Assembly (NCBI GenBank): GCA_963921425.1 | Contig: OY992835.1 | Location: 19,220,001-19,284,000 of the forward strand | Origin: Dryas octopetala | Taxonomy: Eukaryota > Streptophyta > Magnoliopsida > Rosales > Rosaceae | Reading direction: 5' to 3' | Length of the DNA: 64,000 nucleotides | Part shown: positions 41,976 to 52,095 of the stretch, in pieces | How the letters are laid out: each line of letters begins with the position of its first letter | How positions within the stretch are numbered: position 1 is the first letter of the stretch | Notes under the pieces: generated by a model | Seen by the model: only the letters and a program-made list of their open reading frames with translations | Databases searched by the model: none | Told to the model about the DNA's origin: nothing | Made by a program: the position numbers and the translations under genes

Positions 41976-42318
41976 AACCTTCTATAGTGCACATTTCAAA
42001 ACATTTGCCCAAGCAGTCCTTTAATATTGCTAGAGCAAAGTTATTAAGTTTGAGAAATTTACACTTTTTGTCAGAGCATCTGTGCAGACAACCTGGGTCT
42101 ACATGAAACCTGCCATGTCTTCTATCCATCTGATCAGGATCAGGAGGAGGAGACAAGAGAGTCGACATCGGAAGCAAATGCAGATCAGAGGGAGCTGAGG
42201 CAGCTGAAGGAGAAGTTATAGGATATTGATCTTCATCATGATAATATTCTTGTGCTCCAACTTGCAAAACCATAATTAACATTAAATTAGTAATTATCAT
42301 CACAAACTTCCTCATCAT
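41974..42318 (-). CDS. Secreted six-cysteine peptide 1
   Basis: 114-aa frame. Residues 1-22 (MMRKFVMIITNLMLIMVLQV...) form a signal peptide with probable cleavage near GAQ. An acidic, then Ser/Pro-rich linker of about 50 residues follows, then the cysteine domain C-LHR-C-SDKK-C-x15-C-LGK-C-FEM-C. The pattern C-x3-C-x4-C-x(15-22)-C-x3-C-x3-C is shared with five neighbours. The frame ends four residues after the last cysteine, where a splice donor (AAG|GTTAAT, exon end 41,979) lies at the same place as in the other copies; no clear second exon was found because a CACTA element begins 86 bp downstream. Spacing recalls plant thionin-like or helical-hairpin peptides, but I do not recognise the family. 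Probably apoplastic; function unknown. Confidence 0.75.
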
Positions 42319-42404
42319 AAAATTTATATATGGGTTTAATTAGCTCGATCCCTAGCTAGCTCCTCTTGCATATTACTTATAAGAAAGATTTGAAAGTAAT
42401 ACAA

Positions 42405-42417
42405 CCCCATATAAAGT
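42405..42417 (-). promoter_or_regulatory. Possible TATA box of peptide gene 1
   Basis: Minus strand reads CTTTATATGGGG about 90 bases before the ATG. The conserved ATTGACAATTT motif of this family lies at 42,422-42,432. Confidence 0.4.
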
Positions 42418-42783
42418 ACTTTATTGACAATTTTTATATTCAGATAATTGAGTATGAAAATTTAGTTAAACGATATTTTATTTGAAGGTCTTTTTTACTT
42501 TTATTTTTTGTTAAGGTAAACAAAACGGTGACAAAGCTAGAATGCTTACTTTTCAGTTTTCACAAATACAAGTCTATTTGGTTGCGTTGCATTAACTTTG
42601 TATTTTCGTTGGAGTTGGTAAGGGCGTATGACGTACTCTAACAATGAACCAAAAAGATGGTAAATTGCATGTAAGTAATATCGATTATTTTATTAATCAG
42701 TCCACCCATTCAAGAGTGTGGGAGATTAACATATCAATTAGTCTTTTCTTTTGAAAGGAGAACTTAGTAATTAATTTAGAGAC

Positions 42784-42928
42784 GATTCCATTTTTGTTCA
42801 CCACTGAAAGGTGGTGGTGAGAATTATCACTATGATGGATATGTGATACGTATCACAAAAAGGTGGTCAGTGACACATGTCACTCATCCACCGTAGTGAT
42901 AATGCTCCCAGTGAGCAAAAATGAATCC
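42784..42928. mobile_element. Small foldback MITE (145 bp) with perfect target duplication
   Basis: Termini GATTCCATTTTTGTTCAC and inverse GTGAGCAAAAATGAATCC. Flanked by ATTTAGAGAC on both sides (42,774-42,783 and 42,929-42,938), a 10-bp duplication of Mutator type. The interior is palindromic (GTGATACGTATCAC). Confidence 0.85.
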
Positions 42929-43671
42929 ATTTAGAGACATCAATATATATTTTTCTTTTAATCAAAGCCTGCATGTACTACTCGTGGGGCTTATGTAGTA
43001 ATAGTGGTTAAGAATATATATTTATGTATATATGCACTCGATATCTTGAGTTCGATTTAGTCTCAATCCTATTCCCGAAACTCAATATTAATTCTAGAAG
43101 AAGTTGATATAGTTTTTACATAGAGATCATAACTTGTAAAGTTTAATTTTACTCTGCTAAGTATGGGAGTGGACGTACTAGCACAGTTTAATTTCATTTT
43201 GTTAAGCAAGGGAGTGGTGATTATCCTCATGTAAAGAGAGGTTTAAATACAGATTGAATTACTGTTAACATGCCACGTATTGTACCATCACGTACAAAAA
43301 TATATTCGTGGAGAGAAAAAGACACCAAATTTCCATATAAAATGGTGTGATAGGTGATAGGATGATGGAATGAAGTCCATCTTCTACTCCATATATGCAC
43401 GGAGTCATGGCTCTATATATAATTATATAGTAATGAATTCTTTTGCTTTTGAATAATTAATATTTTATGTTTTATAATTCATACACTAACTAGTCTGTTT
43501 TTTATTTATTTTTTTAAGGTAAGGGAGGATTCGAAGTTATGGCATTTTTTTTAATATTGGGAACAACAAGTTATATATATTGAGAAACCGATCCAATCTC
43601 ACAAACCACTTGAAGCTGTCTATGTACAGTGTGTACGTATGTCTCTTAATTAAGTATGTAGTCCTTATACA

Positions 43672-44038
43672 GATGCCTCTCAATGAGGGATCTCTGTGTG
43701 GGGCCCATATGAGTCATTTTGTGTCGATTTGAACCGTTCATTTTTTACATCTTTATTGATAAATTATTTTTGCAAAAAATCAGTCAAATCGGAAATTATT
43801 TACCTATCTAACTTTAATCAAACAAATAAATGAATCAAATATTTTGATGAAACCGTCAATTTGTTTGATCAAAGTTATATAAGCAAATGATTTTCGATTT
43901 AGCTAATTTTTTGCAAAAATAATCTATCAATAGAATTGTAAAAAATGAACAATTCAAATCTACACAAAAAGACTCGTGTGAGCCCCACAGAAAGATCCTT
44001 AATTTAATACTAAATGAGAAATCTCTCATTGGAAGGCT
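43672..44038. mobile_element. Foldback MITE (about 365 bp)
   Basis: Outer arms GATGCCTCTCAATGAGGGA and inverse of GAGAAATCTCTCATTGGAAGGC. Inner arms include TGTGTGGGGCCCATATGAGT and GTGTCGATTTGAACCGTTCA against their inverses. The central part carries TTTTTGCAAAAAATCAGTCA and TCGGAAATTATTT. Exact ends uncertain. Confidence 0.65.
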
Positions 44039-44453
44039 ACCTATATATATATACTCTAGAGCATTTATATATATATATATATATATATATCAATGAAGAT
44101 ATAAATGAAGCAAATTAAACACAATATTGGAAGAGATATGGTAGCCAATTGCCAAAGCTTCCTAGCTAGCTGTGTTGTTTCAGTACTTCAAGTCTTCAAG
44201 GAACATCTGTAAACCACCCTGCATGATATTCCCAATAGCATCATATATACAATATATGTGTGTATGTACTTGTCACTTTCGTGCACGCATCAAAATTAGT
44301 AAAGGAACAAGTTGAGTTAATTAACTGAGAAATGCATGTCTATTATCGAGATAGTGTAGAAAAAAAATTAGAAAAAAAATAAAAAAAAAATATTCTGTAT
44401 AACAATAACATCGTCATATATATTATAGTTATATATATTATATGATATACGTA

Positions 44454-44819
44454 TTATGATTGTATATAATAATTTGAAGAAAGAGAGAAAGATGAACCTT
44501 GTATACTGCACTGTAGAATACAGCCCTCCAAACATTCAGCTAAAGAAATTGGAATCGGTCCATCAAAGCGATCATTATTATTACGGTGGCCCAAATGAAG
44601 ACAGTACTCCTTAGCACAATCGCGCAGACAACCCAAGTCTACATGATGTATACCTCTTTTAAGTCCATCCACGTGTACACCAGCAAGCCTAGGAGACAAC
44701 ACAGAAGACGACCCAACTATAGGATCATGATGATATTGTTGTTCTCCAACTAATTGCAAAAGTGCCTTAATTAACGTAACAATTAGTATCACCACAAATC
44801 TCCTCAGCATAAAATTCAT
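44454..44819 (-). CDS. Secreted six-cysteine peptide 2
   Basis: 121-aa frame starting MNFMLRRFVVILIVTLIKAL; an alternative start is M4. The first 25 residues are a signal peptide. A linker of about 35 residues leads to C-LRD-C-AKEY-C-x22-C-LEG-C-ILQ-C. The protein probably leaves the frame at the donor CAAG|GTTCAT (exon end 44,498), just after the last cysteine; residues beyond that (SSFSLSSNYYIQS) are likely intronic. A purine-rich (plus strand) tract follows the donor, as in the other copies. The upstream AATGACAATTTA motif is at about 44,931. Family not recognised; secreted, function unknown. Confidence 0.72.
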   Translation of the reverse strand: MNFMLRRFVVILIVTLIKALLQLVGEQQYHHDPIVGSSSVLSPRLAGVHVDGLKRGIHHVDLGCLRDCAKEYCLHLGHRNNNDRFDGPIPISLAECLEGCILQCSIQGSSFSLSSNYYIQS

Positions 44820-45430
44820 TTTTAGCTAGGATATATGTATATATTTCTTAAAATATTTGGAATCTGTATATATAAGCTCTAAACGCACTCTAGATTATAA
44901 AGATCTTTATAATCTTTGCTTGAGTTTATTAATGACAATTTAATATGCATGAAGTTGTATATATATAATATAATAATTGAGTATAATTTAAACAATATTT
45001 TAAATTTTCATACTATTTGTTCTGTATATGGTAAATTACTAAGATCTAATTAATTATATCGATAAATTATTAACCAAACGAAACCATTCAAATTAAATTG
45101 TAGAAGAACATATTTAGTTAAAAATTAATTACTCTAGAATGCATGATAGCCATACCATTTACCCGGCCTTATAATACATTTATTAATTTTTAAAATGTAA
45201 TAATAAGGTTAAATATTTAACAATCAGGTTAGTCACCTAACCCACACACGTTCAACATAGTGTTCAGACTCTTCTAGAACCAGGGGTTTTCAAACTTGTT
45301 GCAATCTAGCTTCTTCTCTCTTCTCGATCCCTTCTCCATTTTTCTTTGACAATTTTGCACAACGATCTTCTTCGATTTTTTGCATCGATCTTCTTTGATT
45401 TCGCACATCAATCCTCTTCTCTCTTCTCAA

Positions 45431-45690
45431 TTTGTAGCTGATTGCATTGAAGTCGATTTCTATAATTGAATTTTCAGATTTATTTTTGTTGTAGCTACAG
45501 TTTCAGTTTGATTTTTTATTTTCAATGCAAATCGATATTTACCTCTATTTCACGCTCAGATTTGTAGCTGATTGCATTGAAATCAATCTCTATAATCGAT
45601 TTTGTAGATTTATTTTTGTTGTACCTACAATTTCAGTTTCAGTTGTAGAAATTCTCATATTTGATGTACCTGTTTGAATTTGAAGTCTCA
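45431..45690. repeat. Two direct repeats, period about 130 bp
   Basis: TTTGTAGCTGATTGCATTGA starts at 45,431 and again at 45,561, each followed by CTATAAT(T/C)GA, AGATTTATTTTTGTTGTA and TTTCAGTTT. Not assigned to a known element. Confidence 0.85.
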
Positions 45691-46699
45691 GAAATCTTAA
45701 TTTTTCGTTACTGTAACCATTTCAGAAAGACTTGCTCTTATTTTTTTATATTTGCTGTGATGAGTTATGTCCTTTCGCTGACGCCCCTATCTAGCTTGGG
45801 CCTTCTAGAATGTTACTTGTAAGTTAAGTTTTTGGGTTATGGTGGTTTTAGTTAAGTTTTTGAGTTATCAGTACATTGAAATTAATGGACTCTTTAGTTA
45901 ATGACATCGGGGTTAAAAAAATAAAAAATTAAAAGCACCCATTCAAGAGTGTAAAAGAATTTGACCTATTTATTAACAATAAATATAGCACCGAATTATC
46001 GAAAATAAATGCCAAAACAGTGGCTCACTAACCATAAACGAAATCAAGTCCAAGTCACTTAATTACCAACTTAATTAAATGACTTACAAACAAACACAAA
46101 AGCTACGGATTGATCTACGTACAGGCCAAATTGGCTTTATTCTCGATCGAAGACGACATTGATAAATAATTATAATTAAGCTTCATCACAAACGATTTGT
46201 GGAATGGCCAGTACGTAATTAGAAATAAATTCATTGGATACTAATTAATTAGAACATTTCATGTGTTACGTAACATATATAACACTTCTTGTAAAACGAC
46301 AACAATTCAAGCTCATCTCCTGTTGCAATTGTTGCTGCAAAGTTCACGTACTGTTGCTTTCCTCGTCTTCATTTGGTTAATTTTGCAACAATATTCATTC
46401 AATATAGTCCCGAACGATCGACCGAACTTGAAATTTATGGTATCTTGTGCGAAAACTGATCATCAAAATGGGTTCCTTTTATACACATCCATAAAAACAA
46501 ACATGAAAATTACTTAAATTATAACTTAATTGAACATAGAATAAGAGATAATTAAAAAAATTAAAGACTATCATTAAAGTATAAAAAAGTGTACGTGTAT
46601 GTGGAAGATATATATGTATCCTTCTGTTTAGCCCAACTACAATTTACATAATTAGAGTTAAGTTCCAAAAAAAAAAAAATTAGGAAAGTCATCGCATAT

Positions 46700-47057
46700 G
46701 TGTACCCTGTTAGGGCCCACACGAGCCGTTTTGTGTCGATCCGAATCGTTCATTTTTTACATCTCCATTGATAGATCATTCTTGCAAAAAATTAGCCTAT
46801 CGGAAATCATTTGTCTATCTAACTTTGATCAAATAAATGGACGAACCAAATATTTTTGATGAAACCGTCTATTTGTTTTATTAAAGTTAGATAGGCAAAT
46901 GATTTCCGATTTGACTAATTTTTTGCAAGGATAATCTATCAATGAAGATGATCCTTGCGAACGGTTCGGATCGACACAAAACGACTCGTGTGGGCTCCAA
47001 CAAAATCATACTTCAACATAAATAAGTTGAGGTATACCTCAATAGAAGGAGCCTGTA
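46700..47057. mobile_element. Foldback MITE related to the one at 43.7 kb
   Basis: Inverted arms GGGCCCACACGAGCCGTTTT / AAACGACTCGTGTGGGCTCC and GTGTCGATCCGAATCGTTCA / inverse. The centre holds TCTTGCAAAAAATTAGCC and TCGGAAATCATTTGTCTATC, matching the element at 43.7 kb. Outer ends uncertain. Confidence 0.65.
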
Positions 47058-47250
47058 TATATATATATATATATATATGAAAATATGCTCTTTTCAACAT
47101 TTTGCAACATATCATTACCATGCATATATGTGTGTGTATATACGGTTCGAATCGACACAAAACGACTCGTGTGAGCTCCAACAAAATCATACCTTAACAT
47201 AAATAAATTGAGGTATACCTCAATAAAAGGAGCCTCTATATATATATATA
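46960..47250. repeat. Direct duplication of the MITE end, offset about 180 bp
   Basis: GGATCGACACAAAACGACTC...CTCCAACAAAATCATAC...TTGAGGTATACCTCAAT...GGAGCCT is repeated at about 47,148-47,237 with a few differences. Each copy is followed by a TA tract. Confidence 0.8.
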
Positions 47251-47661
47251 TATAAATGATTTAGATTTCTGGACATCTCTAAGCGGTATGTTTGAACGCT
47301 GAGATTGTATTGAGATTCGTACCCTGTAAATATGCATGTATATATGTTTGCTAATGGAAAGAGAGAGGGGACCTGGTATACAACAGACTAGCAGGCAGTC
47401 CAAATGACATTTTTGGAGAAGTAATTCAAAATCACGAAATTTACTATCAGAGTGATGAAGAGGTTTGCCAGAATGACACTTTTTGTGTGTGCAATTGCGC
47501 AGGCAAACTAGGTTGGGAGTATACAAACGTTTGCCCTCTTCATCCAGATCAGCCAGAGTAGTAGTACGCGTAGTACTACTACTAATATCATTAATTTTCG
47601 CTCCAACATGCAAAACTTTAATTAACATAATAATATTAATAATCGCCACAAATATCTTCAT
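47236..47661 (-). CDS. Secreted six-cysteine peptide 3
   Basis: Signal peptide MKIFVAIINIIMLIKVLHVG (residues 1-20), then a Thr/Ser-rich and charged linker and C-LRN-C-THKK-C-x22-C-HLD-C-LLV-CC. The extra cysteine at the end is unique to this copy. The coding part most likely stops at the donor CCAG|GTCCCC (exon end 47,373), at the position conserved in the family; the long tail of the open frame (SLSISKHIYMHIYRV...) is then intron. A TTGACAATTTA motif lies at about 47,799 upstream. Same family as peptides 1, 2 and 4; function unknown. Confidence 0.72.
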   Translation of the reverse strand: MKIFVAIINIIMLIKVLHVGAKINDISSSTTRTTTLADLDEEGKRLYTPNLVCLRNCTHKKCHSGKPLHHSDSKFRDFELLLQKCHLDCLLVCCIPGPLSLSISKHIYMHIYRVRISIQSQRSNIPLRDVQKSKSFIYIYI

Positions 47662-48917
47662 TAAATTCTGCGCGTATATGGCTTTAGTAGTACTCTATTG
47701 GGTATTTCTCATATGAAAGTAACAGAGTTAATATTCACAATATATATATAATAAGCAATAAATTAACCCTTTATCTTAATTTCTTGAGTTTATAATTAAT
47801 TGACAATTTAATATGACAATAATTGGCTATGATTCTATGAATTTTGAGTCGTTAAAAGGTAATTTCCATGGAAATTAACAAAAGGGTGATGGAAAATATT
47901 TCATTTCATTTCATTATAATATAGCTAGCAAGCACATGTACGTACGTGACTTAATTTGACAATGAATTAACCAAAAATATAATACTTATTTATCATCTAT
48001 TATCCACACAACCTTTATAAAAAAACAAAGCACCACATTCGAGAGTGACATATTTTGGATTATGCCGAGAGAGAAAGCAAACATATATATATATTATATT
48101 ATATTGATCGATTTAATTTCATTTACAATGAATAATTAATCAATGAATCTGAGCTTAAATTGTAGGTAGCTTACTAGCTCATAACAAACGCTAACTAATA
48201 ACAACCTAAATTAATTAATTAACCAAGTCTGAATCTGTTTGTGACATTGGACATGCTACATTTTCTTATCTATATTAAAATTGCAATAATGATATAGTCA
48301 TGGAGTTTGTTCAATCAAGCCAATTTATTTGTCAGAATTATATTTTACTTGTTAAAAATAATTAAATTAGATATATAATGAGCCTAGATTTGAATAATGA
48401 TCGAAATGATCTATCATCATTTAATAATCCAAAAACACTCATAAAAGCAGTTGGTGTAGGGTGTGACGATCGAGTGAGAGGTGAGGCGTGTACGTTTTCA
48501 TCATGTGCTTCAGCCATATAGCCTCTTATATATATATATATATATATATACTGGTATCTGTTGAACTTCTTCCTTATTCTCTTGTACTCATTTATTATAT
48601 TTTTGTGTGTTTTCACACCAATATACTTATAAATTTAATTAATATATAACAGAGTCATGTACTGTGCATGTCCACCAAATTATGTATCACCAAATAAATT
48701 TAGTGAGTATAGCAAAGCTTTCATAAATCCTTACAACATAGGTTTGTACAAGAAAAAGACTTTCCTTATTGACTTAAGTACGTAATACAATTTCGATCTA
48801 TATATAATACACTAATATTATAAATGAAAGAATTAAAACTTTTGATTTGCTATATGTAATATTTCTTATTGCGCGCAGTTGTTGTAGATAGCTAGTTTAG
48901 TACCACAGCCCTCCTCT
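47662..48917. other. Intergenic between peptide genes 3 and 4, left copy of a segmental duplication
   Basis: 48,040-48,890 is paralogous to 50,345-51,540 (shared words: TTTTGGATTATGC, TTTGTGACATTGGACAT, AATGATATAGTCATG, TTTGTACAAGA, GACTTTCCTT). Includes a TA tract at 48,529-48,550. No gene seen. Confidence 0.65.
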
Positions 48918-49539
48918 TCATGATCTGCATTTAATTTGCAACATTAAGGAAACTGATTAAGTGATCGACAAGTTCGGTAATAAAAAAAAAAAGGAAATTA
49001 AGTGATAAATAATATATATATATGTTTGTTCATATATATGCATGCATGTGATTATAATCATAATAGAGAGTAATTCACACAATGGTGTATGATCAGAGTG
49101 AGTGGATTAATGGGTTAATTAAGATTAGGGTTCAATTTACTCAAATATAACAAAAAAGTAAAAAATTCAGAGAAAGAGGCCGGGTGAGAGAAAGATCAGA
49201 GAACCTGGGCTTGATAATGCATTTTTTCAAGCAATCATCCAAACATTCCTCAAAAAGTATTGTTATGTCAAAATGGTTAGGTAGGCCAAATTGTTTGCAG
49301 GTGTCCCTAAAGCAATCGCGTAGACAATCTAGGTCTTCAGTGAACCATCTCCTTCTCATATTTCCATATTCTTCATATATTTTGTACAGAGGAGAAGAGA
49401 AGAGACCATGCGAAACTGAATATGGAGAGGGAGAGGGAGAGGGAGAGGGAGACCTAGCTATAGGATCATCAACAACTTGGTGGCCTCCAACTTGGAAAAG
49501 CTTCACTAACATAATGATAATGGCCACAGCTGCCCTCAT
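48918..49539 (-). CDS. Secreted six-cysteine peptide 4 (two exons)
   Basis: Exon 1 is 49205-49539 and exon 2 is 48918-48924 plus 3' UTR, joined in frame to 113 aa ending CIIKPRS. The signal peptide is MRAAVAIIIMLVKLFQVGG. The linker has a SPSPSPSPSP run encoded by a GAGAGG-type hexamer array, then C-LRD-C-FRDT-C-x17-C-LDD-C-LKK-C. The acceptor TGCAG|ATCATGA at 48,925-48,926 puts a stop almost at once after the splice, so the intron sits practically at the end of the coding part. The region just after the donor is purine-rich on the plus strand, as in all copies. A MITE (49,653-50,020) is inserted immediately upstream of the TATA-like site. Family not recognised; the paired CxxxC helices suggest a helical hairpin held by disulfides (inference). 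Confidence 0.78.
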
Positions 49540-49642
49540 TAAATTTCCGAGCTAATTAATTAGCTCCTTCCTCTTGGATTTTTCTTATTATATCACGTGA
49601 AAGCTAGTGATAGTAATAGAAATATTCCACATTTGTATAGGG

Positions 49643-49652
49643 TATATATAAA
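49643..49652 (-). promoter_or_regulatory. TATA-like site of peptide gene 4, abutting a MITE
   Basis: Minus strand TTTATATATA about 105 bases before the ATG. It overlaps the MITE target duplication ATATATAAA, so upstream promoter DNA now lies 368 bp further away. Confidence 0.45.
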
Positions 49653-50020
49653 GAGTTAATTACACTTATACCTTCTGAGGTTTATCGTCTTTTCACATAC
49701 ACCCCCTGGAGTTTTAATAATTACACATACACCCCCAGAGGTTTTAAAACTGTTACATATAACCCCTTATAGTGAGACGAAAATGATGAGAAATTATACA
49801 AAAAAGCATGCTAACAAATTAAATAGCCTAATAAGATTATTTAAGGTGTAAGGTCCAACCTGAATACAAATATTTTTTATTTATTTATTTTTTTTTTCTT
49901 TTGTAGGGGATAATATGCAACAGTTTTAAAACCTTAAGGGGTGTATGTGTAATTATTGAAATCTCAGAGGATGTATGTGAAAAGACGATAAATCTCAAGA
50001 AATATAAGTGTAATTAACTC
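49653..50020. mobile_element. Foldback MITE (368 bp) with perfect 9-bp target duplication
   Basis: Termini GAGTTAATTACACTTATA and inverse TATAAGTGTAATTAACTC. Flanked by ATATATAAA at 49,644-49,652 and 50,021-50,029. Arms include TATCGTCTTTTCACATACA and TTTAAAACTGTT against their inverses. The paralogous flank at 58,361 (GGGTATAAACTCTTCATG) lacks the element, i.e. shows the empty site. Confidence 0.9.
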
Positions 50021-50029
50021 ATATATAAA

Positions 50030-51560
50030 CTCTTTACATACGTTGCTTGTGTGACATGTGTCGATCTTATTGTCAATTTTCGGATGTTGCACAGTATAAT
50101 AAAAAGATGACTAAGTTGAATGATAACTTATTTCGTAAAAAAATTCCTTTTCATTTCGAATTGTGTTTTATGTTTCATGTAAGCGAAAAGGTGATACAGA
50201 TATAATTTTATTATTTTTTTGGGATCGACTACACTTAGCTGGAAAATTTGACAATGAATTATGACCAAATATCCACAATTCCACATAAACTTAAGAAAAA
50301 AAAAGACGAAGCACCATATATATAATATATCGAGAGTGTTGTACAACATATATCTTTTGGATTATGCGGAGAGATCGAGAAGGCAAACAGATATATTGAT
50401 ATAATTTCATTCACAATAAATAGTCAACAATCTGAGCTTAACTGTAGGCAGCTCATAGTTAATTAACAAACTCTAACTAACGATCTAAATTAACTAACTC
50501 GATCTATTATATCTATTTGTGACATTGGACATATATAGTAGATCTTTTTATCCAGGTTAAAATTGTAATAATGATATAGTCATGAAATTTGTGAAAGCCA
50601 ATTTATTTATCAGTACGTACGTATCATATCTTGGTGTTTTTGCTGGAATCATATCTTATATGTTGAAAATAAATAAAATTTATGAGTCTAAATTTGAATA
50701 ATAAAACGCTACATCAATCATCATTTGATAATCCAAGCAACACTCCTAAAACTGAAGGAGTTAATTAATGTTATTGTAGGGTGTGAAGAGTATGTGAGAG
50801 GCGACAAGTGTGTACATCCCATTTGTGAAGAAATTTAGGTATTTATCTCAAAATTAATTGGCTATAGGAGTAGCCTAAGACCCTTATAAGCCACTATGAA
50901 AGGTCATATTTTTTCAATGTGGGACAATACTCCACATTTTCACATCCCCCACACTTGTGGCATCATTTTATAATTAAGTCAAACACATGGACATGAACTC
51001 ATACACATATTGGGTGACGTGGAGTTTGTGTGGCCTCACAGCCTAACACGTAGGTGAACCTACTCTGATACTATAAAAAATCTAGGCATTCATCCCAAAA
51101 CCAATTGGATATAGGAGGAGTAGCCCAAGACCCTTATAAGCTACTATGTAAGGTTATACTTTTCCAATGTAGGACAACACTCCACATTTTCACAATGTGC
51201 TTCAGTTATAACCTCTTTTATATACTAGTATCTTTTGAACTCAATCCTTTATTATATATAGGTGTGTTTTCAGCTAATATAAATTCAATATGTCATAGAG
51301 TTATGAAATTTGTTGTAGTGTCACCAAACGATGTGTTACCAAATAAATTTAGCGAGTGTAGCAAATTAAGCTGTCATAAAATCCTTACAAAATAGGTTTG
51401 TACAAGAGAAAGACTTTCCTTGTTGACTTAGTAATACAATTTCGACCTAAAATACAGTATATTATAAATCCATGAAAGAACTAAAATTTTTGATTTGTTA
51501 CATGCATTACGTACGCTGACTAATTATTCTAGTTAAAACGGTAACAAGCTAATCTAACAA
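50030..51560. other. Upstream flank of peptide gene 4 and duplicated segment
   Basis: 50,345-51,540 is paralogous to 48,040-48,890. It ends at the CACTA element 2 insertion and resumes after it at 57,216. A TRIM-like insertion is at 50,824-51,194. No gene seen. Confidence 0.65.
50824..51194. mobile_element. TRIM-like miniature LTR element (about 371 bp)
   Basis: Two direct repeats of about 125 bp (50,824-50,946 and about 51,070-51,194) share TAGGAGTAGCC(T/C)AAGACCC, TTATAAG, CAATGT(G/A)GGACAA and CTCCACATTTTCACA, and flank about 120 bp of unrelated sequence. The unit begins TG and ends CA. The paralogous segment at about 48,502 (TTTTCATCATGTGCTTCAG) lacks it. No target duplication is clear. 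It has no coding part, as usual for TRIMs. Moderately old, as the repeats differ at several places. Confidence 0.6.
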
Positions 51561-52095
51561 CACTACAAGAAAAAAAAAATTTGGGCGACGAACCTAATTC
51601 CTCTCCCAAAGTCGAATTTCGTCGCCCAAACGTTTGGGCGACGAACTCAGTTCGTCGACAGTTTAGCCGCCCAAGCCATGACGCCCAAGAATTTGGGCGA
51701 CGAACCAGTAAATTTCGTCGCCCAAAGATACCTTGGGCGACAGATTTAGTTCGTCTCCTAAAACATATTATTCCTCGCCTAAAGCATGCTTTGGGCGACG
51801 AAACGAAAAATTAGGTTCGTCGTCTAAACAGGCTTTGTGGGAGGAATAATTAATTTCCTCGCCAGAACATGCTTTGGGCGACGAACTTAACTATTCCTCG
51901 CCCAAAGCACGTTTAGGCGAGGGAATTGTTCGTCGCCTAAACATATTTATAAAAAAAAAAAATTTTTTTATTTAGATTATATATTTGAATTTAATATTTT
52001 AAAAAAAATATTTATTCAAAAATTATATAAAACAAAATTAATAAATTTATATATCCAAATATCCATACAAAGTAGTAATAACCCTAATGGTCAAT

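Larger units (their letters stand above)
42319..44453. other. Intergenic between peptide genes 1 and 2
   Basis: Upstream region of peptide gene 1, a 145-bp MITE (42,784-42,928) and a foldback MITE (about 43,672-44,038). The remainder is AT-rich with a TA tract near 44,070-44,091; no further gene seen. Confidence 0.55.
44820..47235. other. Intergenic between peptide genes 2 and 3
   Basis: AT-rich. Contains a 130-bp direct repeat (45,431-45,690), a foldback MITE (about 46,700-47,057) and a duplicated tract (46,960-47,250). No further gene seen; the 84-aa open frame at 46,263 has no recognisable features. Confidence 0.5.

Noticed and set aside
46263-46517. 84-aa open frame between peptide genes 2 and 3 as another peptide
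   Set aside because: It is on the opposite strand from the array, lacks the cysteine pattern and has no family-type upstream motif.
47236-47372. C-terminal tail of the peptide 3 open frame as real protein
   Set aside because: It begins at the splice donor conserved in all family members and is low-complexity AT-rich sequence, so it is probably intron.
49184-49555. 123-aa plus-strand open frame
   Set aside because: Antisense shadow of peptide gene 4.
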